From positions 1 through 64,000 of the forward strand of contig NZ_LBIC01000001.1 of assembly GCF_001005725.1 (NCBI RefSeq): a stretch of 64,000 nucleotides of DNA. Direction: 5' to 3'. Position numbers and translations under genes: made by a program. The notes beneath the pieces are model-generated. The model did not search any database. It was not told the DNA's origin and worked only from the letters and a program-made list of their open reading frames with translations. This document shows positions 26,488-34,494 of the stretch, piece after piece. This DNA comes from Sphingobium chungbukense. GTDB taxonomy: Bacteria; Pseudomonadota; Alphaproteobacteria; Sphingomonadales; Sphingomonadaceae. Numbering within the stretch: position 1 is the first letter of the stretch; every line of letters begins with the position of its first letter.

Positions 26488-27558
26488 TCAACCTGCGGAA
26501 CGAAAGACGTGGCCCGCCGTTACGCCAAACCGGCTCGCGACCGGCAATTCATTGAAAAGACTGTCTTCCGTTCCGGTCATCCAGACCTGCCCCCCGGTCT
26601 CGCGCAACCGGTCGAACAGCGCGGCTCGCCGCGACGGGTCAAGATGCGCCGCCACTTCGTCGAGCAGCAGCACAGGCGGCTGACCGCGATGAACCGTGAC
26701 CAGCGCCGCATGGGCGAGCAGGATGGAGAGCAGCAAAGCCTTCTGCTCGCCGGTGGAACAGAGCGCTGCGGCCTGGCCCTTGGCGGCGTGGGCGACGGCC
26801 AGGTCCTGGCGATGCGGGCCTGACAGCGTGCGCCCGGCGGCGGCATCGCGGCGGCGTTCGCGGGCAAGACGCGATCCCAACGGTTCATCGCCCTCCCCTT
26901 CCCCCTCGATCGCCAGCAACGGTCGGGCGAAGGGATGGTCGGGCTGATCCTCCAATGCCCCGCCAAGACGCGTGACCAGATCGGCGCGGGCGGCGGCAAG
27001 CGCTACGCCATGTTCGTCCATCTGCGCTTCGAGGGCGCTCAACCAGGAGGGGTCGGCGGCGGACAGGTCGTTCAGCAGCCGGTTGCGCGCCCGCATCGCC
27101 GCTTCATAGCGGGCGCTATGCGCGGCATGGGCGGGATGGAGCGCCAGCGTCAACCGGTCGAGGAAACGCCGACGCCCGCCGGGGCTGTCCATGAACAGCC
27201 GGTCCATGGCGGGCGTGAGCCAGACGATGGAGAGATGATCCGCCAGCGCATTGGCCGATGAGGAGACGCCGCCGATCCGCACCTGCCGCCGGTCCGGCGC
27301 GGAGGCGAGCACGCCGGTCCCCAGCATCACGCCGTCCACTTCCGCCGCTATGCCGAAGCCGCCCGCCCCGTCCTGCCGCACCATGTCGCGCAGGGCCGCG
27401 CCGCGCAGACCCCGGCCGGGGGCCAGCATCGACACCGCTTCCAATATGTTGGTCTTGCCCGCGCCATTGTCGCCGGTCAGCACGATGAAGGCATGATCGG
27501 GCACGATCAGCGCATCCGCATGGTTGCGGAAATCGCTCAAGGTAAGACGGCCGATCAT
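26488..27558 (-). CDS. recF: DNA replication and repair protein RecF
   Basis: 356-residue SMC-like ATPase that helps load RecA at gaps. Walker [15 protein letters not shown] is near residue 30, the N-terminus is [16 protein letters not shown], the signature-like [17 protein letters not shown] precedes Walker B ([13 protein letters not shown]), and the C-terminal QVWMTGTE segment is present. Complete at usual length. Not linked to dnaN or gyrB here. Confidence 0.93.
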   Translation of the reverse strand: MIGRLTLSDFRNHADALIVPDHAFIVLTGDNGAGKTNILEAVSMLAPGRGLRGAALRDMVRQDGAGGFGIAAEVDGVMLGTGVLASAPDRRQVRIGGVSSSANALADHLSIVWLTPAMDRLFMDSPGGRRRFLDRLTLALHPAHAAHSARYEAAMRARNRLLNDLSAADPSWLSALEAQMDEHGVALAAARADLVTRLGGALEDQPDHPFARPLLAIEGEGEGDEPLGSRLARERRRDAAAGRTLSGPHRQDLAVAHAAKGQAAALCSTGEQKALLLSILLAHAALVTVHRGQPPVLLLDEVAAHLDPSRRAALFDRLRETGGQVWMTGTEDSLFNELPVASRFGVTAGHVFRSAG

Positions 27559-27644
27559 GGGGTGGCTCTAGCCAGTGCGGCGGCTTTGGGGAAGCATGGA
27601 GTATGACGCGCCGCATCGCTGCCGTCGCAGGAACGGGCCGAAGA

Positions 27645-28130
27645 TCAACTACAGCGTTTCCGCGTCACCGCCCTGCCGTCATCGATCACCGTCAGTTCGC
27701 GCCCGCCGGCAGACGGACGCAGTTCCAGCCTGCGGTTCCAGCTCTGCCCTTCGCCCGTGAAGGCAGCATCGATGCGGATGCGACCGTCCGGGCCGTGGGA
27801 CACACCGGTCGCCTTGCCTTCGCTTTCCAGGAACACCAGGCTGGTGGGGGTGATCGTCAGTTCCAGCTCGGTCGCGCGATCGGCACAGCTTTCGTCAAGA
27901 CCCGCCCAGCGCCCCTGTATGCTGGCGGGGATGATCGCGCCGGCCGGCGCTGGCGGGCGCGGAAGGTCCGGCGCGGGTTCGGCGGCCTGAATGCCGTTCG
28001 TGCCCTGCGGCACTTCGCGGACCTCGTTCGTCGCCGCATCGACGATATTGGTGGCGACGCCGGACTGGTCGCCTTTCCGGTCGCCACAGGCCGCAAGGGC
28101 CATCAGCGGCAGCAAAATCATCGCACGCAT
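27645..28130 (-). CDS. Putative lipoprotein
   Basis: 161 residues. Lipoprotein signal RAMILLPLMALAACGDRKGD with cysteine 15 as the likely lipidated residue. After a Pro/Ala-rich spacer (EPAPDLPRPPAPAGAIIP) comes a small domain with GRWAGLDESCADRATELELT and RIRIDAAFTGEGQSWNRRLE, ending in RKRCS. This looks like a lipocalin-type or META-type beta domain, but the family is not certain. Just downstream of recF's 5' end on the same strand. Confidence 0.6.
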   Translation of the reverse strand: MRAMILLPLMALAACGDRKGDQSGVATNIVDAATNEVREVPQGTNGIQAAEPAPDLPRPPAPAGAIIPASIQGRWAGLDESCADRATELELTITPTSLVFLESEGKATGVSHGPDGRIRIDAAFTGEGQSWNRRLELRPSAGGRELTVIDDGRAVTRKRCS

Positions 28131-28223
28131 GGGAAGAAAACCGGCCTTTCGCCAAGGGGTTCCGATCGGCGCGCGCTCCTGCTTCATTCCTGCTATACTC
28201 CTCTTCCACAAGGGAGATATGCC

Positions 28224-28370
28224 ATGGCCGTGTCGGGAATGGGTGGATTTTTCTTTCGCGCGCCCAATCCCGAAGCGCCGTCCGCCTCTCCCGTCCGAAA
28301 GGGCTTCTGGCGGACTTGCGCGCCGCAAACGTTGCAGTCATCACCAAAGACGAATGAAATCGCACTGCGG
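28224..28370 (+). pseudogene. Decayed VOC/glyoxalase-family gene
   Basis: Starts with a good ribosome site (AGGGAG) and an N-terminus typical of small VOC proteins: AVSGMGGFFFRAPNPEA. After that the frame changes abruptly. In another frame the family's later segment appears as GLLADLRAANVAVITKDE, followed by TGA where a Trp codon is expected (KDEWN in relatives). About 35 residues of the middle and the final metal-site strand are missing. The only open product would be a 55-residue chimera ending at 28391. Read as a deletion-inactivated remnant. Confidence 0.6.
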
Positions 28371-28406
28371 GAGGCTCCCGCAACCGCCTGAACGAAGAGG
28401 AAGTCG

Positions 28407-28943
28407 ATGATGAGGAAACTGAAGATCGCCCTTGCTCTTGCCGCCGCCACGCTGGGTTCGCACGCCGCCATGGCGGCGCTGGCCATCGGCGCCAAGGCCC
28501 CAGACTTCACCACGCGCGGCGCGCAAGCGGGCAAGACCTTCACCCTGACGCTGTCGCACCAGTTGAAGCGTGGGCCGGTGGTACTTTATTTCTTCCCGAA
28601 GGCGTTCACGCCGGGCTGCTCCGCCGAGGCGCGCGAATTCGCCGAGCATATCGAGGATTTCAGGAAGGCTGGCGCGACCGTGATCGGCATGTCGGCCGAT
28701 CCGGTGGACGATCTGGTCGCCTTCTCCACCAAGGAATGCGCGGGCAAGTTCGCCGTGGCGTCGGCCGGCCCCGCCATCGTGTCGGGCTACGACGTGGCGC
28801 TGAAGATGCGGCCGGGCATGACCGATCGCACCTCCTATGTCATCGCGCCCAGTGGCCGCATCGCCTTCGTCCATAGCGAGATGAGCTATGCCGGCCATGT
28901 GAAGAGCACCCTCGCCGCCGTCCAGGCGATGCAGCAGAAATAG
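28407..28943 (+). CDS. Exported peroxiredoxin (AhpC/TSA type)
   Basis: 178 residues. Signal peptide LKIALALAAATLGSHAAMAA, then a thioredoxin-fold peroxiredoxin with IGAKAPDFTTRGAQAGKTF, the peroxidatic cysteine in PKAFTPGCSAEAREF, and a possible resolving cysteine in STKECAGKF. RTSYVIAPSGRIAFVHSEM completes the fold. It would reduce peroxides in the periplasm. ATG at 28407 (followed by a second ATG) has GAGGAAG upstream. Confidence 0.85.
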   Translation: MMRKLKIALALAAATLGSHAAMAALAIGAKAPDFTTRGAQAGKTFTLTLSHQLKRGPVVLYFFPKAFTPGCSAEAREFAEHIEDFRKAGATVIGMSADPVDDLVAFSTKECAGKFAVASAGPAIVSGYDVALKMRPGMTDRTSYVIAPSGRIAFVHSEMSYAGHVKSTLAAVQAMQQK

Positions 28944-29068
28944 GGCATGGGGCTTATGTTGGCCCGCAAGCGGCACTCTTCTGCGCTTCCGTTGCGCCCA
29001 TATTGATGCACGCTGCGCGGCGGCTCTCGAAGACCAGCCGTTTCGGCTCAGCCTCAGCCAAATGATTG

Positions 29069-29998
29069 TTATTTTTTCACATATTTGCCGAACCAGCCGA
29101 GCGTCGCCTGCCAGGCGGCCTTGGCGGCGGCTTCGTTGTAGCTGGGGCGATAGTCCGCCATGAAGCCATGGTCGGCGCCGGGATGGACAGTGATCGCGTC
29201 GGGTGGCGCCTTGCCCGCGATTTTCAGGGCGGCCTGCATCTTCTCGACGTCGGCCACCGGAATCCCCTTGTCCAGCGCGCCATATTGGCCAAGCATCGGG
29301 GCCTTGAGGGCACTCACCTGCTCGATCACGTTCAAGGGTTGCAAGTCGGTCTTCTCGCTGATCAGGCGGCCGTAGAAAGCGACGCCCGCGTCCAGTTCCC
29401 TGCTATGGGCGGCATAGAGCCAGACGACCCGCCCGCCCCAGCAAAAGCCGGTGATGCCCCGCCGCCGGCCGTCGCCGCCATGGCCACCCGCCCAGCCATA
29501 GGTGGCATCGATGTCCTTCAAGACCTGCGCGTCGGACGCCTTGGACACGATGGTGGCGATCAATTGCTTGAAATCCGCGACGCTGGTCGCGTCGCCATGA
29601 CGCGCGAACAGATCGGGCGCGATAGCATAATAGCCCGCCTTGGCGAAGCGGCGGCACATGTCGCGAATCCATTCATGCACGCCGAAAATCTCGTGCACGA
29701 CCACGATGATCGGTGCGGCCTTGGCATGGGCGGGCCGGGCGACGAAGGCGGGCATGGCAAAGCCGTCGCTCGCCCTGATCGACACGGTTTCCTCCTTCAA
29801 TCCGTCGCCGGAGGTCTGGACGGCGCTGCTGGACACGGGGCGGCAGGCAGCGGCGAAACCGGCAGCGAACGCCCCGCCGACCAGCAGCCTACGCCGATCG
29901 AGGCCGGTCGAATCGATCCAGTTGCGATCTTCGGCCAGGCGGTCGGGGGGCAGGCGGTCGGGAGCCGAATATTCGGGCTGATCCTGCGTGTCGGTCAT
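29069..29998 (-). CDS. Dienelactone hydrolase family protein, Tat-exported
   Basis: 309 residues. N-terminal 45 residues precede a twin-arginine signal LDRRRLLVGGAFAAGFAAAC. The alpha/beta hydrolase has the nucleophile cysteine in TGFCWGGRVVWLY, the acid in GALDKGIPV and the histidine in HPGADHGFMAD. Early blocks are VVVHEIFGVHEWI and GYYAIAPDLFARHGD. Members hydrolyse dienelactones or related esters; substrate here unknown. The long N-terminus before the RR motif is odd for a Tat signal, and a shorter start could be used. Confidence 0.85.
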   Translation of the reverse strand: MTDTQDQPEYSAPDRLPPDRLAEDRNWIDSTGLDRRRLLVGGAFAAGFAAACRPVSSSAVQTSGDGLKEETVSIRASDGFAMPAFVARPAHAKAAPIIVVVHEIFGVHEWIRDMCRRFAKAGYYAIAPDLFARHGDATSVADFKQLIATIVSKASDAQVLKDIDATYGWAGGHGGDGRRRGITGFCWGGRVVWLYAAHSRELDAGVAFYGRLISEKTDLQPLNVIEQVSALKAPMLGQYGALDKGIPVADVEKMQAALKIAGKAPPDAITVHPGADHGFMADYRPSYNEAAAKAAWQATLGWFGKYVKK

Positions 29999-30062
29999 GC
30001 GCGTCTCTCCTCGAACCATGGTGGAGGAGCCTAATCCCGCCAACGCCCAGCGCAAGCCATTC

Positions 30063-30470
30063 TCACGCAAGGAAATCGCCGCTCTCGATCCGCTCCAGCG
30101 CGCTGACGTCGCGGTTATAGATATAGGTCCAGACCTCGATCGGCCCGTCCCCGCCCCGCACGGTCAACCGGGCACGGCGATATTCATGGGGCGAAGGGAA
30201 ATGATCGGCGCATTCCTCATGCTCGTCCAAAACCGCCAGGATCGCCGCCGCATCGGGCAGCAGGAACAGATCGCCCTTCACCATGCCCGATCCGCCCGGC
30301 ACGAAGGCAGGGTAGCCGTCCACGCGATAAAGCCAGCCCTGCGCCGTCGCGCCGCCGACATGGCATGCCACACCCTTGAGCCAGTCCGCCATCGGCCCGT
30401 CGAAACCGGGTCGAAGCGTTCCATAAACGAAGAGGCACGGCTCGGTCACGGCTCCTGAAATATTCCCCAT
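30063..30470 (-). CDS. Gamma-glutamylcyclotransferase-fold protein
   Basis: 135 residues of the GGCT/AIG2-like family. The substrate loop FVYGTLRPGFDG is at the N-terminus, followed by GWLYRVDGYPAFVPGGSGMVKG, here cut as GWLYRVDGYPAF, and by the region with the candidate catalytic acid, LAVLDEHEE. A C-terminal IEVWTYIYNR strand completes the barrel. Reaction class is cyclisation of gamma-glutamyl groups; the exact substrate is unknown. Its 5' region is shared with the sigma-54-type promoter that points the other way. Confidence 0.85.
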   Translation of the reverse strand: MGNISGAVTEPCLFVYGTLRPGFDGPMADWLKGVACHVGGATAQGWLYRVDGYPAFVPGGSGMVKGDLFLLPDAAAILAVLDEHEECADHFPSPHEYRRARLTVRGGDGPIEVWTYIYNRDVSALERIESGDFLA

Positions 30471-30562
30471 TTTCGGCAAATCCAACCAATTTGCGGAGAT
30501 TTTTGCGGGGCAATCTTGCTTCTGGACCCGCGAAATTCCCCGAAACCCCACAAAAATAGAAG

Positions 30563-30580
30563 TTGGCACGGCTCCTGCAA
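30563..30580 (+). promoter_or_regulatory. Sigma-54 (-24/-12) promoter upstream of the PspC unit
   Basis: TTGGCACGGCTCCTGCAA: the -24 box TGGCACG and the -12 box CTGCA, with GG and GC separated by exactly 10 bases as sigma-54 requires. Transcription would begin near 30590, about 46 bases before the ATG at 30636. E. coli psp genes are sigma-54 dependent, which fits. Activator sites must lie in 30471-30560 but were not assigned. Confidence 0.8.
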
Positions 30581-30635
30581 TCTTCCCTGCATCACGGCCG
30601 GATCGTCCGGCCTCGCACATTCCAGGGAGTCCATC

Positions 30636-30737
30636 ATGTTTGCCAAGCTTCAAAACGCCGCTTTCGCCCTGACCGGTGCGCTGCTGGTCGCCGGCCTTTT
30701 CATTGCCGCCGCGGTCCCGGTCACGCCGATCGCCTGA
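30636..30737 (+). CDS. 33-residue membrane peptide
   Basis: A short ORF with ribosome site AGGGAG nine bases before the ATG. The product has a basic start (MFAKLQN) and one membrane helix (ALTGALLVAGLFIAAAVPV). It lies between the sigma-54 promoter and pspC, 32 bases before the latter, so the two genes should share one transcript. No known family; functional inference comes only from position, as a small envelope-stress peptide. Confidence 0.6.
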   Translation: MFAKLQNAAFALTGALLVAGLFIAAAVPVTPIA

Positions 30738-30769
30738 TCCTGCACAACAGACTCAAGAAGGCCAGATTC

Positions 30770-30955
30770 ATGAACAACAGTTTCACCCTCGACCGCCGTA
30801 ACGGAAAGATCATGGGCGTGTGCGCCGGACTTTCCAACCGTACCGGCATGGATGTCACGCTGATCCGCATCGCACTCGTGCTGCTGACGCTGTGCGCGCT
30901 GGGGCCGGTCGGCGTCGTCGCCTATCTGCTGGCGGGCTGGCTGGCTGAGGGGTAA
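30770..30955 (+). CDS. PspC-domain small membrane protein
   Basis: 61 residues made almost only of a PspC domain: SFTLDRRNGKIMGVCAGLSN, then the helix TLIRIALVLLTLCALGPVGV, with VAYLLAGWLAEG at the end. In E. coli, PspC senses membrane stress with PspB and binds PspA. Here no pspA, pspB or pspF is adjacent. A terminator follows directly. Under the sigma-54 promoter upstream. Confidence 0.85.
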   Translation: MNNSFTLDRRNGKIMGVCAGLSNRTGMDVTLIRIALVLLTLCALGPVGVVAYLLAGWLAEG

Positions 30956-30969
30956 TGATCGAGCATGAT

Positions 30970-31008
30970 AAAAAGCCGCCCTGGGATATGTCCGGGGGCG
31001 GCTTTTTC
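30970..31008 (+). terminator. Terminator after the pspC gene
   Basis: Stem AAAAGCCGCC / GGCGGCTTTTT (imperfect at the loop side, loop around tgggatatgtccgg) ending in a T-run. Fifteen bases past the pspC stop. Confidence 0.85.
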
Positions 31009-31048
31009 GTGGTCCGTCAGGGACGGTATGGATCGGCGCATGTTGCGT

Positions 31049-31132
31049 TCAGACAAACAGCACCGAATAGAAGGTCAGCACCTGTGCACCAACCGCAACC
31101 ATGAGGGCAACGCCCTGAACCGTGTGTCGCAT
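31049..31132 (-). CDS. 27-residue membrane peptide (short ORF)
   Basis: Minus-strand ORF MRHTVQGVALMVAVGAQVLT then FYSVLFV. A strong ribosome site, GCAGGAAG, lies eight bases before the ATG, and the AT-rich region on the right (about 31150-31240) could hold a promoter. The peptide is a single hydrophobic helix with no charged C-terminus. No family is known to me. The call rests on the ribosome site, codon pattern and lack of any other feature in the interval. Confidence 0.45.
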   Translation of the reverse strand: MRHTVQGVALMVAVGAQVLTFYSVLFV

Positions 31133-31257
31133 ATCGTTCTTCCTGCAAGTTGTTGTTTTATCATTGCCGCTAGGGCGAGCGAGCCTATGCGCCCGACATC
31201 ATATTGTAACAATCGCAAAAGACGATTTCGCAGTTGCAGCAAATGCAACAGTCACTG

Positions 31258-31998
31258 TTACCCCAAAGCCACGATCAGCGCTTGCGCGGCGGCAGGCGCC
31301 CGGACCTTCGCACCGCTGATGAAGAAGATATAGGCGTCGCCCCGCGCTGCCCGCTCCTTCGCCATGGCAGCCCAATCGGTGATGTGTTCGGGCGCATAGC
31401 CGGTCGGCTCCTCCTCCCGCGTGCGCATCAGCCGGGCATAGGAAAAGCCGGCATCATGGCCGCGCAGCGCCGGATATTCGGGATGATCGGCATAAACGAC
31501 CGCTGCCCCGGCCTCCCGCGCGAGATCGAAGAAGGCGGGATCGTCGAAACTCTCATGCCGCACCTCCAGCGCATGGCGCAGCGGGACGCCGTCGACACCG
31601 GCGGGCAGAAGATTGAGGAAAGCGCCGAAATCCTCTGCATCGAATTTCTTGGTCGGCATGAACTGCCAAAGGATCGGCCCCAGACGGTCTCCCAGTTCGA
31701 CCAGCCCCTGGTTGACGAATTTCGCGATCGAATCGCCGGCATCGGCCAGGACACGACGATTGGTGCAGAAGCGCGACGCCTTCACCGCGAACTGGAAACC
31801 GTCCGGAACCGCCTTGGCCCAACCGGCGAAGGTCGCAGGCTTCTGCGTGCTGTAATAGGTGGCGTTGATTTCCGTCGCGGTCAGATGCTCGCCGACATAG
31901 GCCAGCTCATCCTTCTGCCGCAGCCCTTCGGGATAGAAAGTGCCGCGCCATGGTTCGAAAACCCAACCGCCGATCCCGACCCTGATCCTTCCGCTCAT
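31258..31998 (-). CDS. DUF72 (YecE-like) family protein
   Basis: 246-residue TIM-barrel-like protein. The family features are the N-terminal RVGIGGWVFEPWRGTFYPEG, here cut as RVGIGGWVFEPWRGTFYP, the TEINATYYSTQKPATFAGWA region, FQFAVKASRFCTN, ALEVRHESFDD, and FSYARLM with the final YIFFISGAK. YecE-like proteins are conserved but their reaction is not established. Monocistronic, divergent from the DUF2061 gene. Confidence 0.85.
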   Translation of the reverse strand: MSGRIRVGIGGWVFEPWRGTFYPEGLRQKDELAYVGEHLTATEINATYYSTQKPATFAGWAKAVPDGFQFAVKASRFCTNRRVLADAGDSIAKFVNQGLVELGDRLGPILWQFMPTKKFDAEDFGAFLNLLPAGVDGVPLRHALEVRHESFDDPAFFDLAREAGAAVVYADHPEYPALRGHDAGFSYARLMRTREEEPTGYAPEHITDWAAMAKERAARGDAYIFFISGAKVRAPAAAQALIVALG

Positions 31999-32111
31999 GC
32001 CGCGCTCTCCTTTCCGGCCATCCTGATCGGCAAAGACGATCAGAGCCAGAGGGAAAAGCGGTTGGCGATTTTTGCGAACGACTCTTAATTGGGCCGCAAC
32101 AGGAATATGCC

Positions 32112-32351
32112 ATGTCGACCGACCTCATCAAGACCGCCACCTATCTGAGCATCCACCTGACCGTGGGCTTTTCGGTCGCCTATCTGATGACCGGATCGGT
32201 CGCCATGGCGGGCGGCATCGCGCTGATCGAACCGATGATCAACGCCGTCGCCTTCTTTTTCCATGAACAGGCCTGGAAGAAGATACTCGCACGCCCTGCG
32301 CGCGATCCGGAACGGGAATGGACGCGCGATAGGACAGTGGGCCCGGCCTAG
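32112..32351 (+). CDS. DUF2061 small membrane protein
   Basis: 79 residues with two membrane helices (LIKTATYLSIHLTVGFSVAY and VAMAGGIALIEPMINAVAFF) followed by HEQAWKKI, the DUF2061 signature. Function unknown. Overlaps the last four bases of the convergent peptidylprolyl isomerase gene. Confidence 0.85.
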   Translation: MSTDLIKTATYLSIHLTVGFSVAYLMTGSVAMAGGIALIEPMINAVAFFFHEQAWKKILARPARDPEREWTRDRTVGPA

Positions 32352-33013
32352 CGTTTCCGGTTGAGGCCGATCAGCCACGGCTTCACGCCGCGCGTCGGAT
32401 GCGGTGTGCCGTCCAGCCTTTTGACGCGGATGATGGTGATGGGCTTGACGATCATCTGCCCGCGCATCGGCCCTTCGCCGCAACAGGTCGGGACGGCGAG
32501 GATCTTCTTCACCACATCCATGCCCGCGACCACATGGCCGAAGGCGGCATAGCCGATATAATCGCCCCGCGCGTCCATATTGGGCGTCGGCCCCACGGTG
32601 ATGAAGAAATTGCCCATGGCCGAATTGGCGCGGTTGGGCCGCGCCATGGACAGCGTCGCGTCGAGATGCCGAATGCCGGTCTGCATCGTGGATTCATGCC
32701 GGATCGGCGGCAGCGACCGGCGCGCATCCGTGTCGATGCCGCCCTGGATGAGCCCCAGCTTCGGATCGCTCTTGCGCCGCGCCGCCCGATAGAAGGTCAC
32801 GCCGTCAAAGCGTCCATCATCGACATAGGTCAGGAAATTGTTGGATGTGACCGGTGCCCGGCGATTGTCGGCCGCCACGATGATCGTACCGACCGAGGTT
32901 TCGATGGCCACGCGCGTATAACCCGGCGTCTGCCGGTTGGCAGGTTGCGCAAGGGCAGGACCGGAAACAAGGAGGCTGAGGCAGGCAAGGTAACGCAGGA
33001 CAGCGGCAGGCAT
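32348..33013 (-). CDS. Exported cyclophilin-type peptidylprolyl isomerase
   Basis: 221 residues. Signal peptide VLRYLACLSLLVSGPALAQ. Cyclophilin core: VAIETSVGTIIVAADNRRAP, NNFLTYVDDGRFDGVTFYRA, cut here as NNFLTYVDDG, LIQGGIDTD, SMARPNRANSAMGNFFITVG and YAAFGHVVAGMDVVKKI. Several key residues of the active site (FYR and FFI-G) are present, but the last part is longer and basic (KPWLIGLNRKR). Would catalyse proline isomerisation in the periplasm. Confidence 0.88.
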   Translation of the reverse strand: MPAAVLRYLACLSLLVSGPALAQPANRQTPGYTRVAIETSVGTIIVAADNRRAPVTSNNFLTYVDDGRFDGVTFYRAARRKSDPKLGLIQGGIDTDARRSLPPIRHESTMQTGIRHLDATLSMARPNRANSAMGNFFITVGPTPNMDARGDYIGYAAFGHVVAGMDVVKKILAVPTCCGEGPMRGQMIVKPITIIRVKRLDGTPHPTRGVKPWLIGLNRKR

Positions 33014-33100
33014 CGGTAAGGGCGCGCACTCACAAGGGCAGGATATAGAAGGCTAGAGTGCCTGGACGTTTGATGCAACCGAGCGGCGAAACGGTCGTAT

Positions 33101-33141
33101 TGCCGATGCGCGGGGGGATGCCTCCCCCCCGCGCATCGGCA
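33101..33141. repeat. 17-bp perfect inverted repeat
   Basis: Arms TGCCGATGCGCGGGGGG (33101-33117) and CCCCCCGCGCATCGGCA (33125-33141) with a seven-base loop. It lies 16 bases from the stop of the RTX gene and about 90 bases from the cyclophilin start. There is no T-run on either side. Possibly a factor-independent-like terminator without U tract, or an attachment or REP-type palindrome. Confidence 0.75.
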
Positions 33142-33156
33142 GGCGCGAACATCTGC

Positions 33157-34494
33157 TCAAAAGATGGAGAAATCCGTGTGGTCCAGATGGGTCCCGATCA
33201 GCACCACGGCCAGTTGAACCGGCTGCGCGCGGCCGGTGCCGTCGGGATCGTAGGAAACAACCCCCGTCGCCGGATTGTAGATGATGTGATCATTGGCATC
33301 ATGCGCCCGCGTACCTTCCCAATAGGCGCTGTCGGGCAATTGGCCGATGGCGCCGGCCGCCCCGAAAATGCCATGGTCCAGGGCGATCTTGTCGATGCCA
33401 TGCTCAAAATCCATGATCTTGTCGACATTCTTGCTGCCCGAGGCGTTGAACACGAAACTGTCCGCGCCGCTGCCGCCGATGAGCACGTCATTACCCTTGC
33501 CACCGTCGAGCCGATCCGCACCGGCATTGCCCGATAATGTGTCGTTGCCGCCCATGCCGTAAAGCTTGTCATTGCCCGCCTGTCCGGTGAGCGTGTTGGC
33601 ATAGCTGTTGCCGGTCAGCACCAGATCGACAGGCGCGGTCGGAGGAGGAGGCGGAGGAGCGGCTGTCGTCGTGCCCCAGTCCGCGTGGATATATTGCCCC
33701 GGTTGCACGCCGGTATAGCTGATCCCGTTCAGATCGATATCGGCCGTATAATAACCCACGCCGTCATGGGCGGCCTGCGCCTCCACATCGGCCACCGCGG
33801 CCGCGCCAGAGACATATTCGATGGCGATCACGTCCTTGCCGGCATCGATCATCTTTTGCAGCAAGGCGAGACTCGCCTGCGTTTCGCTTACCGGCTGCTT
33901 GGACCCGCTGTCGGTATAATAGAGGTTTTCCTTGTACATGCCGTCCAGGTGGGAAAAATACGTGTTGTTCGACAGCAATTCCTCGGCGTTGTTGGCCCAG
34001 ATCTTGAAATTGGGATTCTTCGCGTGCGCATAGTCCGCGAGATAGGCGACCAGATCGGCCATGGCCTGCTCCGCCCCGGCCGCGCCACCGGGGGCGTTCG
34101 CCTTGGCCCAGGCCTGCTGATATTCGTCGACGACGTCGAAATAGACGCCGTCATATCCGGCACTGATGATCCTATCGATATAGGCGGTGGCGACGGCACG
34201 CCATTCCGGCGTCCAGTAGGCGACCTGATAGTCGCCGGCCCATTGCGGATTTTCCGGCCCAAGAGCCGCCTGAGGGATGGTCTTGAAATAGTCCCGGTAA
34301 TCTTCGGCTTCACCGATACTGAAATAACCCAGCAACAAGGAGCTTTGTGGACCTCCACCCATCTGGGCAACCTGCGTCGGTGTAAATGCATTGCCATTAT
34401 CGTCGTAGATGTCGACGACCTTGACATCGAATGGTGCCACCGCAATCTCGGATGGAACTATACCCTGCAAAACATACATGCCTGTGTGCGTCAT
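33157..34494 (-). CDS. GH114-like protein with C-terminal RTX repeats
   Basis: 445 residues. N-terminal TIM-barrel of the GH114/TM1410 type: LLGYFSIGEAEDYRDYF, WAGDYQVAYWTPEWR, then the acidic catalytic block YDGVYFDVVDEY, and KNPNFKIWANNAEELL. A linker of prolines follows (AAPPPPPPTAP). Then come about five RTX nonapeptides (GQAGNDKLY, GMGGNDTLS, GNAGADRLD, GGKGNDVLI, GGSGADSFV) and a C-terminal domain typical of type I secretion substrates. There is no N-terminal signal peptide, which fits type I export. GH114 members cut alpha-1,4-galactosaminides; the substrate here is inferred. Start ATG at 34494 has GGAG five bases before it. Confidence 0.75.
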   Translation of the reverse strand: MTHTGMYVLQGIVPSEIAVAPFDVKVVDIYDDNGNAFTPTQVAQMGGGPQSSLLLGYFSIGEAEDYRDYFKTIPQAALGPENPQWAGDYQVAYWTPEWRAVATAYIDRIISAGYDGVYFDVVDEYQQAWAKANAPGGAAGAEQAMADLVAYLADYAHAKNPNFKIWANNAEELLSNNTYFSHLDGMYKENLYYTDSGSKQPVSETQASLALLQKMIDAGKDVIAIEYVSGAAAVADVEAQAAHDGVGYYTADIDLNGISYTGVQPGQYIHADWGTTTAAPPPPPPTAPVDLVLTGNSYANTLTGQAGNDKLYGMGGNDTLSGNAGADRLDGGKGNDVLIGGSGADSFVFNASGSKNVDKIMDFEHGIDKIALDHGIFGAAGAIGQLPDSAYWEGTRAHDANDHIIYNPATGVVSYDPDGTGRAQPVQLAVVLIGTHLDHTDFSIF

